Shown here in pieces: positions 29,391 through 38,328 of a DNA stretch of 64,000 nt. This stretch comes from CAWAPS01 sp963783945. Lineage in GTDB: Bacteria; Actinomycetota; Acidimicrobiia; Acidimicrobiales; Palsa-688. Within the stretch, counting starts at the first letter, position 1. Every line of letters starts with the position of its first letter. The stretch spans positions 434,001 to 498,000 of the forward strand of contig CAWAPS010000007.1 in NCBI GenBank assembly GCA_963783945.1, given 5' to 3'. Position numbers and translations under genes: made by a program. The notes under the pieces were generated by a model that saw only the letters and a list, made by a program, of their open reading frames with translations, had not been told where the DNA came from and made no database searches.

Positions 29391-30821
29391 GTGCCCGAAG
29401 TGCCCGAACCAGAGATAGACATCCAGGGCCTGCTTCGGAACCGGGCCTACGTGGTCCTACTGGTGTTCGCCGCCATCATCGGCGCACCTATCGCGGTCGG
29501 GGCATATTGGTACCTCTACCTGGTTTCCGACCTTCAGAAATGGCTGTTCGACCCGGCCTATCTGCTGAAGGCGCTCGGCTTCCACGGAGAGCCCGTCTGG
29601 TGGCCAGTGCCGATGGTCGGGTTGGCGGGAGTCCTGGTCGGTTTGACGATCAGGTACCTGCCCGGCCGGGGAGGGCATTCCCCTGCGGACGGCTTTCATC
29701 CCGGCGGTCCACCCCCGGCCGCTTGGATCCCCGGTATCGCGCTGGCGGCCCTCGCCGGCTTGGCCATGGGTGCGGTCATCGGGCCTGAGGCCCCCCTGAT
29801 CGCCCTGGGCGGCGGGCTGGCCGCCGCCGCCCTACGGGTCATCAACCGCGACGCGCCACCGCGATCGTTCGAGGTGATCGGGGCCGCCGGAAGCTTCACG
29901 GCCATAAGCACCCTGCTCTCCTCGCCGCTGTCGGGGGCGTTCCTTCTGATGGAGGCGTCCGGACTGGGTCCGGCGACCGGGCTGGTGCTGGTGCCGGGCA
30001 TTTTGGCTGCTGGTATCGGCTATCTGATCTTCGTCGGTTTCGACGCCTGGACCGGGCACGGGACGTTCTCTCTCGCCGTTCCCAATCTCCCCCCCTTCAC
30101 GCATCCCGATGGCGCCGAGCTAGGATGGGCGATCCTCATCGGGGTGGCGGCGACGATCGTGGGGGGCTGCATCCGCTGGCTGGCCCTGTACCTCAAACCC
30201 TTTGTCGAAAAGCGGATAACGCTACTGCTGCCCGTGGTCGGGCTGGCTGTCGGAGGTTTGGCCGTGGCCTACGCCGAAGGGACCGGCAAGCCTTCGTCTG
30301 ATGTTCTGTTCTCCGGTCAGTCGGCCCTGCCCGGCTTCCTGACCAACACCGCCTCCTACTCGATCGGCGCCCTGCTGCTTCTCCTGGCCTGCAAGGCCCT
30401 GGCCTATGGGGTGTCCCTGAGCGGCTTTCGGGGTGGGCCGATATTTCCTGGCATGTTCGTCGGGGCGGTTGGCGGAGTGGCGCTGTCCCACCTGCCCGGG
30501 CTGCCGATGGTGGCCGGCGCGGCCATGGGAGTTGGGGCCATGACCTGCTCCATGCTCGGCCTGCCACTTACCGCCGTACTGATCACGACCCTCTTCATGG
30601 GTACCGACGGAGTCAACGCCATGCCCCTCGTGATCGTCGCCGTCGTCGTCGCCTATGTCGGCCGGGTCCATTTCTCGCCCCGGCCGGCGTCGGCTGCCGA
30701 GGCGACCGCGGAGGCGACTCAGGCCCAGCCGGCTGCCGGAGCGTCGCCCGCAGAGCCACCGGCGCCCCAGACCGCAGTTGTAGAAACCTCGACCGTTCCG
30801 CCACCCCCGGCCGCCGAGTGA
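29391..30821 (+). CDS. ClC-family chloride channel/transporter
   Basis: 476 residues with about ten hydrophobic helices. The family motifs are GAVIGPEAPLIALGGG (near residue 125-140; the Glu of GPEAP corresponds to the gating glutamate), GSFTAISTLLSSPLSGAF and LSGFRGGPIFPGMFVGAVGG. It moves Cl- or another anion across the membrane; a GPEAP rather than GREGP motif means that selectivity and H+ coupling cannot be assumed. The C-terminal ~50 residues are Ala/Pro-rich. GGGGAGG upstream supports the GTG at 29391. Confidence 0.88.
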   Translation: MPEVPEPEIDIQGLLRNRAYVVLLVFAAIIGAPIAVGAYWYLYLVSDLQKWLFDPAYLLKALGFHGEPVWWPVPMVGLAGVLVGLTIRYLPGRGGHSPADGFHPGGPPPAAWIPGIALAALAGLAMGAVIGPEAPLIALGGGLAAAALRVINRDAPPRSFEVIGAAGSFTAISTLLSSPLSGAFLLMEASGLGPATGLVLVPGILAAGIGYLIFVGFDAWTGHGTFSLAVPNLPPFTHPDGAELGWAILIGVAATIVGGCIRWLALYLKPFVEKRITLLLPVVGLAVGGLAVAYAEGTGKPSSDVLFSGQSALPGFLTNTASYSIGALLLLLACKALAYGVSLSGFRGGPIFPGMFVGAVGGVALSHLPGLPMVAGAAMGVGAMTCSMLGLPLTAVLITTLFMGTDGVNAMPLVIVAVVVAYVGRVHFSPRPASAAEATAEATQAQPAAGASPAEPPAPQTAVVETSTVPPPPAAE

Positions 30822-30881
30822 GGACCCGACGTCGACCCGGTCCAGGACGCCGAGCGCCCCGACCTCTGCAAGGAGAGACCC

Positions 30882-31070
30882 ATGCCGATCATCGCTGACG
30901 CCACAAGCGGCCCCCTCGTCGCCCTCTGGGCGGTCATCTATTTCCTTTTGATCATCACCCTTGGGGTCATGTCGCTCAGGAAGGGGCACTGGGTGATGTT
31001 CCTGATAGGCATATTCATTCCCCTGTTCTGGTTCATCGGCGCGCTACTGCCCTCCCGGCGCATGCGGTAG
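30882..31070 (+). CDS. Small two-helix membrane protein
   Basis: 62 residues: LVALWAVIYFLLIITLGVMS and WVMFLIGIFIPLFWFIGALL are two hydrophobic helices joined by RKGH, with a basic end (PSRRMR). It resembles PLDc_N/superinfection-immunity-type small membrane proteins. AAGGAGAG before the ATG supports the start. It probably follows ClC on the same transcript. Confidence 0.75.
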   Translation: MPIIADATSGPLVALWAVIYFLLIITLGVMSLRKGHWVMFLIGIFIPLFWFIGALLPSRRMR

Positions 31071-31235
31071 GCCAACCGGGGAACGGCAACGGTCCGGGTC
31101 GTCCAGACCGGTCAGTCGTCCAGTCTTGGAGGGGCCAGCCCGGGTTCATCAGGCTGCTCCGGCTCGGACTGTTGCTCCTCGGCGGTCTCGGCCAGACCGA
31201 GAAGCCAATGGACCGGCCACGAGGCTGGTACCCAC

Positions 31236-31403
31236 CTAGGTGACCGGGATGCCGAGATAAAGGAGGCGGCGGACGACCCGCTGGCTGTGGCCTTCGAGGT
31301 CGCGGAACACCAGGTCCAGGTCGGAGCGGGGCCCGGTAACCCCGGCAAACCTGGTTCGCCCCACCCCGGCCACCTCGGCGCGCTGGTATTCTCTCGCCGT
31401 CAG
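31236..31403 (-). CDS. Possible small protein, start codon unclear
   Basis: Between a TGA near 31410 and the TAG at 31236-31238 the leftward frame reads LTAREYQRAEVAGVGRTRF, then DLDLVFRDLEGHSQRVVRRL, ending YLGIPVT. The composition is protein-like and codons are GC-ending, but only CTG (31403) or GTG (31373) are available as starts and no ribosome binding site is evident. No family is recognised. It may be a remnant. The rest of 31071-31506 shows no supported gene. Confidence 0.35.
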   Translation of the reverse strand: MTAREYQRAEVAGVGRTRFAGVTGPRSDLDLVFRDLEGHSQRVVRRLLYLGIPVT

Positions 31404-31506
31404 CCATCAACTGAACCGACCATCGATCGTCGGCCCGATGTACACCGGTCACAATCACCTCATCGGGATGACGGCCGACAGGACTGCCGCACAGTGAGGT
31501 AGAGGC

Positions 31507-31695
31507 GTGTTTTACATCATCATCTTCAGTCTCCTCGCTGTACTTCTGGTCGTGGCCGGCATCATGACGATCACCCGGCGGCGCACCCGGCTGGAGGCCG
31601 AGGAGAGGCGTAGCGCGGTCCACACCGCGCCGGCGCGGCGCAAGCGCAAGGAAGCGCGGGCCCAATCCCGCAACGATCGCCGCAAACGCCACTGA
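31507..31695 (+). CDS. Small single-helix membrane protein with basic tail
   Basis: 62 residues: one N-terminal hydrophobic helix (IIIFSLLAVLLVVAGIMTI) and a highly basic cytoplasmic tail (RRRTRLEAEERR, RRKRKEARAQSRNDRRKRH). The GTG start at 31507 follows GAGGT. No known family. Topology N-out/C-in is inferred from the positive-inside rule. Confidence 0.6.
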   Translation: MFYIIIFSLLAVLLVVAGIMTITRRRTRLEAEERRSAVHTAPARRKRKEARAQSRNDRRKRH

Positions 31696-31741
31696 GTGCC
31701 CGGCGGGCACTGACGGCGAACGGGCAAGCGGCACTGAGGGG

Positions 31742-32053
31742 GTGATCTCCTCGCAGGCCTCGGCGGGACCCGGCCACCCTGAGGTTCTGACCGTCTATGC
31801 GATCGGCCTGTTCCAGGGCCTTAGCCTGGTGGTCTTTCCCGCCGCGGCCGGGTGGCTCGTCGCGGCCTACCGGCCGGGGTATGGCCTAGCGGCCTTCGGG
31901 GCGGGCGTCCTCCAGCGGGTCACCTCTCTGTCTGCGGTGTGCCGGGTGGCCGGGGTCGCCGTCATCGCGATGTCGGTTCTGGCCATAGCCGTCGCCCGCC
32001 ATCAGCGCCCGGCTCCTGCCCGCCCGTCGGTTGAGGCCGCGACCGGATCCTGA
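31742..32053 (+). pseudogene. Internally deleted MFS transporter remnant
   Basis: 103 residues. The first ~35 read like transmembrane helix 1 of a major facilitator transporter (LTVYAIGLFQGLSLVVFPAA); the rest reads like the last helices of such a protein (LQRVTSLSAVCRVAGVAVIA, then MSVLAIAVARHQRPAPARP). About 300 residues expected between them are absent. I infer an in-frame internal deletion of an MFS gene; a genuine small membrane protein is the alternative. Confidence 0.45.
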
Positions 32054-32114
32054 CCTCCACCGGGTGATCCATCCGAGCCCGTCTCGGGTCCGGAGCTCCT
32101 TCGGACCCACCGGC

Positions 32115-33140
32115 TCAGGGTTCGGCGTCGGTACCGTCGGATGGCGGCTCGAGCGGATCACGGTCCGCCTCTGATGAGAAGACGACCTCGAGCTCGGTCT
32201 CAGGCCGGCGTATCTGCATCTGGGCCAGCCGTTCGAACACCGCTCGGTCAGCCCCGGTCAAGGGGGGTTGCACGATCGACCGGGGCCACAGCCGATTCCA
32301 CATCACAACATCCACCTCGGCGGCCAGGAGGAACAGTTGGGCTCCGAGGTATATCCAGGACAGCAGCACGATCACCACCGCGAAGAAGCCATAGGCCTCG
32401 CTGTTGTGCTCCAGCCCTCTCGCCACGTACCAACTGCCGACCGCCTGGAGTGTCTGCCAGAAGAGGGACGCCAGCCCGGCGCCCAGGGCAACCTGGCGCC
32501 ATTGGAGAGGCGCCGCCGTCATCACCTTGAAGGCGACCAGGATGAGCACGAAGTTCAACACCAACGACCCCACCAGCAGGAGCAACTTGGCGCCCATGCC
32601 GTGGGCGGCGAGAGTGGCGAATCCGGTTACCACCGTCGAGCCGATCGTGGACAGGGCGAGCAGGACCAGAACGCCTAACGCCCGGGCGTAACGCAGCAGG
32701 AAGTTGGGGCGGCGGACGTACGGGACGTTCCACACCGCATTCATCCCGGCCTGGGTGGCCTGGCCGAGTCCGAGCGCGCCGTACAGCAGCAGAATGGCCC
32801 CGATCAGCACGGCCGCCCCGCTGCCTTCGAGGGTGTGGGTCTCCGACTTGAGTTGAGTGCCGAGTATCGGGAAGCTGCCCAACGCGCTGTTGATGAGCTG
32901 AGCTCTCAGCTTGGCGTTCCCGTGGAGCACATAGCCGAGGATGGTCGTGAACAACAAAAGGAGCGGGAAGATGGCGAACAGCCCGTAGTAGGCGATGAGG
33001 GCGGCCCGGCTGCCGGCCTGGTCGTTGCCGAACTTCTGCATGACGGCCCAGGGGAACCCCAGGACGGAGTGAGCCTGCTGAAACTTGTCCGCCCGCCGGA
33101 CGGCTCTTTCGATCGGGTCAAAGACGCTCACAAAACCCAC
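32115..33140 (-). CDS. YihY/BrkB-family membrane protein
   Basis: 341 residues, about six transmembrane helices. It opens FQQAHSVLGFPWAVMQKFGN, with AALIAYYGLFAIFPLLLLFT, the family's hallmark helix, then GLGQATQAGMNAVWNVP and YGFFAVVIVLLSWIYLGAQL. Once described as RNase BN or a virulence factor, the family has no settled function. The C-terminal ~55 residues are hydrophilic and acidic. Confidence 0.88.
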   Translation of the reverse strand: MGFVSVFDPIERAVRRADKFQQAHSVLGFPWAVMQKFGNDQAGSRAALIAYYGLFAIFPLLLLFTTILGYVLHGNAKLRAQLINSALGSFPILGTQLKSETHTLEGSGAAVLIGAILLLYGALGLGQATQAGMNAVWNVPYVRRPNFLLRYARALGVLVLLALSTIGSTVVTGFATLAAHGMGAKLLLLVGSLVLNFVLILVAFKVMTAAPLQWRQVALGAGLASLFWQTLQAVGSWYVARGLEHNSEAYGFFAVVIVLLSWIYLGAQLFLLAAEVDVVMWNRLWPRSIVQPPLTGADRAVFERLAQMQIRRPETELEVVFSSEADRDPLEPPSDGTDAEP

Positions 33141-33332
33141 GGCAAACAGTGACGCCGGCCGTTCGGCTCAGGGATCGGTTCCCTCCTGCACTGAGGACGG
33201 TAGCCGCCTGAACGCCCGACCTCCGTCATACCGGATACGTCTGCGAGCCTCTTCGGGCCGGTCTTCCGTCCCAACTACAGTTCCTGCCCTGGTGCCTGCG
33301 AGGTTCACCCTAACAGGGTGGACCCGCGACCT

Positions 33333-33656
33333 TCAGCGCGTGACCAGAGCCGGAGTGTCCTGGAACATCACCGAAGCTGCGGACTCGTTGGATATCAGGT
33401 GCAGCCGGGCTGCGTTGACAATGGCCTCATTGCGAGATCGAGCACCCAACTTCTGGTAGATGTTCTTCAGGTGGGTCTTGACGGTGTTCGGTGAGATCCC
33501 GAGCCGGGCGGCGATTTCTCCTGTCGACAGCCGCGTGGGGAGGTAGCCGAGAACATCGACCTCCCTGGTGGTCAGCGAACGATCGGATCTCGGGCGCCGG
33601 GACGACCGGGGTTCGTCACCGGGCGGAGGATCGCCTGTATGCCTTCCTCCCTGCAC
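33333..33656 (-). CDS. LuxR-type HTH protein, DNA-binding domain only
   Basis: 107 residues. The C-terminal two thirds is a LuxR/GerE helix-turn-helix: LTTREVDVLGYLPTRLSTGE, IAARLGISPNTVKTHLKNIY, QKLGARSRNEAIVNAARL. The YLPTRLS wording is typical of the C-terminus of large LAL/MalT-type regulators, yet no sensor or ATPase domain precedes it; the N-terminal 28 residues are Pro/Arg-rich. It is either a stand-alone GerE-like regulator or the tail of a lost LAL regulator. Targets are unknown. Confidence 0.75.
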   Translation of the reverse strand: MQGGRHTGDPPPGDEPRSSRRPRSDRSLTTREVDVLGYLPTRLSTGEIAARLGISPNTVKTHLKNIYQKLGARSRNEAIVNAARLHLISNESAASVMFQDTPALVTR

Positions 33657-33925
33657 GAGTCCTCCTTCGCGGTCGTCCCCATCTCATATCTCATCCCGTC
33701 TCGTGAACCCACCCGATCAGGGTGAACCGCTTCCCGGAGCCCACCGATCCACGGCTGGCGACACCCCGGTCGTCCCCCCGTCGACGCGGCGGTCGGATCC
33801 CCGGGATCGGGGCGACCGCTATCCCCCTGATGGGGTGACGAGACCGGGTCGGCCGAGACCTACTGTCTCTTTCGGGAGCTATCGGCGCAGCCGCACAAGA
33901 GCGGCCCGGCAAGAGGAGGAACGCG

Positions 33926-34694
33926 ATGTCGCTCAAAGGCAAGGTGGCCATCGTGACGGGCGGCAACTCGGGAATAGGTAAGGCCATCGTCCTGGCATTG
34001 GCGGGAGCGGGGGCGAACATCGTGATCGACTACGTGGCTGACGAGGCGGCAACCGAGGACCTGGAGAAGCAGATCGCGGCTCTCGGTGACCAGGCCATAG
34101 GAGTGAAGGCCGACGTGAGCAAGGTCTCCGACCTGGAGATGCTGATCGGTCGGGCGGTAAAGGACATGGGCCGTTTGGACGTCATGGTCAATAATGCCGG
34201 GGTCGAGAACGCGTACCTCGGTCCTCGATACGACCGAGGCCCAGTACGAGAAGGTCATGGAGATCAACCTCAAGAGCGCGTTCTTTGGCACCCAACTGGC
34301 GGCCAAGCAGATGATCGCCCAGGGCAGCGGGGGGCGCATCATCAACATCAGCTCGGTCCACGAGGACTGGCCGATGCCGGGCAATGCTCCTTACTGCTTG
34401 TCCAAGGGGGGGATGCGTATGCTGACCCGCCAGGCCGGCCAGGAACTCGGGCCGCACAACATCCAGGTGGTCGGCGTGGGCCCGGGCGCAGTGGCCACCC
34501 CGATAAACACCTCGACTATGACGGATCCGGAGAAGATGAAGACCCTAGACGCGGCCATACCGCTCGGGCGCATGGCCGAGCCGTCGGAGATCGGCAGCGT
34601 CGTGGCCTTTCTGGCGGGCGACGGGGCCACCTACATCAATGGCACCACGATCTTCGCTGATGGTGGGCTGATGCATTCGAGCCCCGGGCTGTGA
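33926..34694 (+). pseudogene. Glucose-1-dehydrogenase-like SDR, one frameshift
   Basis: Two frames together encode a full SDR of about 255 residues: KGKVAIVTGGNSGIGKAIV (cofactor motif), LDVMVNNAGVEN, then TSVLDTTEAQYEKVMEINLK, IINISSVHEDWPMPGNAPYC with YCLSKGG (Tyr/Lys) and FADGGLMHSSPGL. The break is at about 34211, where removing one G restores VEN-RTSVLDTT. The HEDWPMPG wording is typical of glucose 1-dehydrogenases. GAGGAGG lies upstream of the ATG. The GMC and NDH-2 genes follow immediately. If the extra base is an error, the gene is intact. Confidence 0.8.
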
Positions 34695-34718
34695 CCAACC
34701 TCTAGCTGGGAGACACCC

Positions 34719-36287
34719 GTGCCTGAGCACTATGACGTCATCATTATCGGAACCGGCGCCGGCGGTGGGACCCTGGCTCACACCCTGGCGCCGTCGGGCA
34801 AGCGCATTCTGCTCCTCGAGCGGGGCGACTTCCTGCCCCGTGAGATGGACAACTGGAATCCCGACGCCGTCTTCGTGGACGGCAAATACATCTCGCCGGA
34901 CACCTGGTACGACAGCGCGGGCACGCCGTTTCAGCCTCAGGTCCACTATTTCGTCGGCGGGGCCACCAAGCTGTACGGAGCCGCCCTGTACCGGTTACGG
35001 CCCCAGGACTTCGGGGAGATCCAGCATGCGGACGGCGTGTCGCCGGCCTGGCCCCTCGGCTACGACGATCTCGAGCCGTGGTACACCAAGGCCGAGTGGC
35101 TCTACCAGGTGCACGGCAACCGCAACGAGGACCCCACCGAAGGTCATTACTCGGGGCCGTACCCGTGGCCGGCCGTCAGTCACGAGGCCCGCCTCCAGGA
35201 GATCGCTGACGCATTGACGGCCGGGGGCTACCACCCCTTCTCGGCGCCGGTTGGCATCATGCTCGACGAGGCCGATCGGGCCCGCAGCCAGTGCATCCGC
35301 TGCGCCTGGTGCGACGGCTACCCGTGTCTGGTCCATGCCAAATCAGACGCCGAGATCATCGGCGTGCGCCCCCTATTGGACCGCGAAAACGTCACCCTGC
35401 TGGTCAACTCCAAGGTCATCAAGCTGGAGACCGACCCGGCCGGTGGAACCGTGACCGGGGTCGTCGTCGAACGCCCCGGCGACGGCGAGGCTTACGCCCA
35501 GGAGGTGTACTCGGCCGACGTGGTGGCGCTGTGCGCCGGCGCTTCCAACAGCGCCAAGCTCCTGCTCCAGTCGGCCAGCGACCGCCACCCCGGTGGCCTG
35601 GCCAACGGCTCCGATCAGGTCGGGCGCAACTACATGTTCCACAACTGCAAGGCGGTGGCCGCCCTGTGCAAGGAACAGAACGAAACCGTGTTCCAGAAGA
35701 CCCTCGGGATCAACGACTTCTACCTGAGCGGGGACGGCCGGCAATGGCCGCTCGGCAACATTCAGATGATCGGCAAATCCAACGCCGGTGCCATGAAGGG
35801 GGAGGAGCCCAAGCTCACCAGGCTTGCCCCCCGGCGGAGTCTCGACGAGGTGGCACAGCACTCCGTCGACTGGTGGTTGACCACCGAGGACCTCCCGAAG
35901 CCGGACAACCGGGTCACCGTTGACGACGCCGGGCGGGTCCACCTGGCCTACACCTCGAGCAACGACCAGGAGGCCCAAGGCCTCTACGACGAGCTCAAGA
36001 AGATCCTGAATCACGTCGGCATGGCCCAGCACCACGTGTTCGACAAGAACTTCTACATGTGCATGAACGTCCCGCTCGCCGGCGTCGCCCACCAGGCCGG
36101 CACGTGCCGGTTCGGTGACGACCCCGCCACTTCGGTGCTGGACGTCAACTGCAAAGCCCACGAGCTGGACAACCTCTATGTGGTCGACACCAGCTTCTTT
36201 CCGAGCATCGGCGCAGTGAACCCGGCATTGACGGCAATGGCCAACGCCATGAGGGTCGGCGAGCACCTGATCGAGCGTCTCGGATGA
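34719..36287 (+). CDS. GMC-family FAD oxidoreductase
   Basis: 522 residues. The FAD-binding motif is VIIIGTGAGGGTLAHTLAPS, followed by VGGATKLYGAALYRLRPQDF. The C-terminal GMC end is GTCRFGDDPATSVLDVNCKA and DTSFFPSIGAVNPALTAMAN with the active-site region. A Cys cluster (C192, C195, C198, C203 in CIRCAWCDGYPC) recalls the Cys-rich insert of membrane-linked GMC dehydrogenases. It probably oxidises an alcohol or sugar; the substrate is unknown. The ATGA overlap with the NDH-2 gene suggests electrons may pass to the respiratory chain (inference). Confidence 0.88.
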   Translation: MPEHYDVIIIGTGAGGGTLAHTLAPSGKRILLLERGDFLPREMDNWNPDAVFVDGKYISPDTWYDSAGTPFQPQVHYFVGGATKLYGAALYRLRPQDFGEIQHADGVSPAWPLGYDDLEPWYTKAEWLYQVHGNRNEDPTEGHYSGPYPWPAVSHEARLQEIADALTAGGYHPFSAPVGIMLDEADRARSQCIRCAWCDGYPCLVHAKSDAEIIGVRPLLDRENVTLLVNSKVIKLETDPAGGTVTGVVVERPGDGEAYAQEVYSADVVALCAGASNSAKLLLQSASDRHPGGLANGSDQVGRNYMFHNCKAVAALCKEQNETVFQKTLGINDFYLSGDGRQWPLGNIQMIGKSNAGAMKGEEPKLTRLAPRRSLDEVAQHSVDWWLTTEDLPKPDNRVTVDDAGRVHLAYTSSNDQEAQGLYDELKKILNHVGMAQHHVFDKNFYMCMNVPLAGVAHQAGTCRFGDDPATSVLDVNCKAHELDNLYVVDTSFFPSIGAVNPALTAMANAMRVGEHLIERLG

Positions 36288-37687
36288 ATGGCGGCGAATC
36301 CGGGCGTCACCGGGTCGTCGTCGTCGGCGGGGGGTTCGGCGGCCTTCCGGCCACCCGGTACCTCGGACACATGCCGGTCGACGTGACACTGGTCGACCGG
36401 CGCAACCACCATCTCTTTCAACCTCTTCTCTACCAGGTGGCGACCGGTCTGCTGCCGCCCGGCCAGGTCGCTCCGGCCCTCCGTCACATAGTTCGTAAGC
36501 ACAAGAACGTGCGGGTCGAGCTGGCCGAGGTCACGGGCTTCGATCTCGAGCGACGGATCGTGCACGCCCGTATTTTGGGGGCGGATCCCCGAGAGTTCCC
36601 GTACGACAGTTTGATCGTCGCGGCCGGCGTCAACCAGTCGTATTTCGGCCATGACGAGTTCGCTCTGTACGCACCAGGCATGAAGACCATCGACGACGCC
36701 CGGGAGTTGCGCCGGCGCATCTTCGGCGCGTTCGAGATGGCGGAGATGGCGGAGGACCCGACCGAGCGGGAGCGCTGGCTCACGGTTGCCATCGTGGGCG
36801 CCGGACCTACGGGAGTCGAGCTGGCCGGCCAGGTCCGGGAGCTGGCGGTACGCAGCCTGAGGGGCGAGTTCCGCAACTTCGAAGCGTCTTCGGTCCGGGT
36901 GGTCCTGCTGGACGGTGGCAAGGAACCACTCGCCACCTTCGGCGACCAGCTGTCCGGAAAGGCCGGCAAGGAGCTCAAGAAGCTCGGGGTGGAGCTCCGG
37001 ATGGGCGCGCGCGTCGTCGGGGTGGACCCCCGCGGCGTCGATTTCATCGGTGAATCCGGGACGACGGACCGTCTTGATGCGCACACGACCGTGTGGGCGG
37101 CGGGCGTGGAAGCGTCGCCCCTGGCGGCTGAGCTGGCGAAGGCGTCGGGCGCCGAGCTGGACCGGGCCGGACGCATCTCGGTGCTGCCCGACCTCACCAT
37201 TCCCGGCCATCCCGAGGTTTTCGTAGTAGGCGACATGACGACGCTCGACAAGCTGCCCGGTGTGGCCGAGGTGGCGATGCAAGGAGGATTGCACGCCGCC
37301 AACACCATCAAGCGCCGCCTGAACGGCGACCCTTCGGTTCCCTTCAAGTATCGGGACCTCGGTAGCGCGGCCACAGTCGGGCGGTTCCGGGCCGTGGTCG
37401 ACTTCCGCGGTCTGCGCCTGAGCGGCTTTCCCGGATGGGTGGTCTGGGCCTTCGTCCACCTGGCTTTCCTGACCGGGTTCGGCAACCGCCTAACGACCCT
37501 CCTCAAGTGGACCCGCTCGTTCATAGGCCGGGGCCGGCCGGAACGGGAGTTCAGCGTGCTGCACACCGGCGGGGACCTGAGCGTCCCTGATGCCGTCAGA
37601 CCGACGATCCAGCCCGCCCCCCTCCCGGTCTACGACGCGGCCCGGTTGCAGGTGACAAGCGAATCCCCGGCGCCGGACGCCCAGTAG
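36284..37687 (+). CDS. ndh: Type II NADH dehydrogenase (NDH-2)
   Basis: 467 residues. The FAD motif is VVVVGGGFGGLPATRYL near the start, with RRNHHLFQPLLYQVATGLLP, the NDH-2 hallmark. The second Rossmann motif is VAIVGAGPTGVELAGQVREL (about 168-187), and FVVGDMTTLDKLPGVAEVAM is the C-terminal FAD signature. C-terminal hydrophobic helices (PGWVVWAFVHLAFLTGFGNR) attach it to the inner membrane face. It moves electrons from NADH to quinone without pumping protons. Its ATG overlaps the GMC stop, so the two flavoproteins are co-translated. Confidence 0.92.
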   Translation: MNGGESGRHRVVVVGGGFGGLPATRYLGHMPVDVTLVDRRNHHLFQPLLYQVATGLLPPGQVAPALRHIVRKHKNVRVELAEVTGFDLERRIVHARILGADPREFPYDSLIVAAGVNQSYFGHDEFALYAPGMKTIDDARELRRRIFGAFEMAEMAEDPTERERWLTVAIVGAGPTGVELAGQVRELAVRSLRGEFRNFEASSVRVVLLDGGKEPLATFGDQLSGKAGKELKKLGVELRMGARVVGVDPRGVDFIGESGTTDRLDAHTTVWAAGVEASPLAAELAKASGAELDRAGRISVLPDLTIPGHPEVFVVGDMTTLDKLPGVAEVAMQGGLHAANTIKRRLNGDPSVPFKYRDLGSAATVGRFRAVVDFRGLRLSGFPGWVVWAFVHLAFLTGFGNRLTTLLKWTRSFIGRGRPEREFSVLHTGGDLSVPDAVRPTIQPAPLPVYDAARLQVTSESPAPDAQ

Positions 37688-37723
37688 GTCCAGGACGCCG
37701 GCTGGTAGACCGACCCGCCGTCG

Positions 37724-38278
37724 TCATTCCGTGCCCGGCGAGTCTTGACGAGCCCGTTCCAGTCCTGACTTGGCGGCGTTGATGAGGACCCGGACCACCA
37801 CCCCGATGATGACCAGATCGAGGAGCATCTGGGCACTCACGATGATCCGGGCGGTATCGGTCCTCGGCACGATGTCGCCGAAGCCGACGGTCGAGAAGAC
37901 GGTGATGGTGAAGTACAGCGCGGACGAGTGGTCGAGTTTCTCACTGAACGTTGCAGGTGAGGTGCTCGACAGCGACAGGTAGAGTGCCGAGAACACCAGG
38001 AGAAACAACGGGATGAGCACGGCCAGCGAGACGACGGCCCGCAGCGCCGGCAGCTCGGCGTGCACGATCCGATGGGTCTGCCAGGCAAACACCCCGAATA
38101 CCAGCAGGACGCCTACGGCCAGCCGTGCTATGGCCGCTGAGCTGCCGAACGTCCCCTGGGGGAAGGCGTAGTAGACGGCCACCAGCAGCACCCATGTGAG
38201 CGCGATTCTCATCGCCGCGCCCAGCACAGCCAGGCGTCTGTGGCGAAGATCGAGGTCGGAGAGACGCTGGGCTTTCAC
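37724..38278 (-). CDS. Two-pore-helix potassium channel family protein
   Basis: 184 residues with about four hydrophobic helices. The pore loop FSTVGFGDIVPRTD contains the K+ selectivity filter TVGFGD (130-135). The helix before it (LIPLFLLVFSALYLSLS) and after it (IVSAQMLLDLVIIGVVVRVL) complete the Ion_trans_2 module. No RCK domain is attached, so gating is unknown. It is last in the leftward Sco1-fusion / lipoprotein / CtaG gene set. Confidence 0.88.
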   Translation of the reverse strand: MKAQRLSDLDLRHRRLAVLGAAMRIALTWVLLVAVYYAFPQGTFGSSAAIARLAVGVLLVFGVFAWQTHRIVHAELPALRAVVSLAVLIPLFLLVFSALYLSLSSTSPATFSEKLDHSSALYFTITVFSTVGFGDIVPRTDTARIIVSAQMLLDLVIIGVVVRVLINAAKSGLERARQDSPGTE

Positions 38279-38328
38279 GAGAGCCGGGCTTTGACCGGGG
38301 TGGGCGGGCCGGCGGTCTTCGGGCCGGC

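Noticed and set aside
31112..31348. Leftward frame ending in an acidic Pro/Glu/Gln-rich tail
   Set aside because: Its upstream half is Trp/Ser-rich shadow-like sequence and it overlaps a better short frame at 31236-31403; only the last ~30 codons look protein-like.
34719..36287. GMC oxidoreductase as the mycofactocin-linked MftG partner of the mftD-like gene
   Set aside because: It is 14 kb away, sits with an SDR and NDH-2, and its Cys-cluster type is unlike MftG as I know it. No other mycofactocin gene is present.
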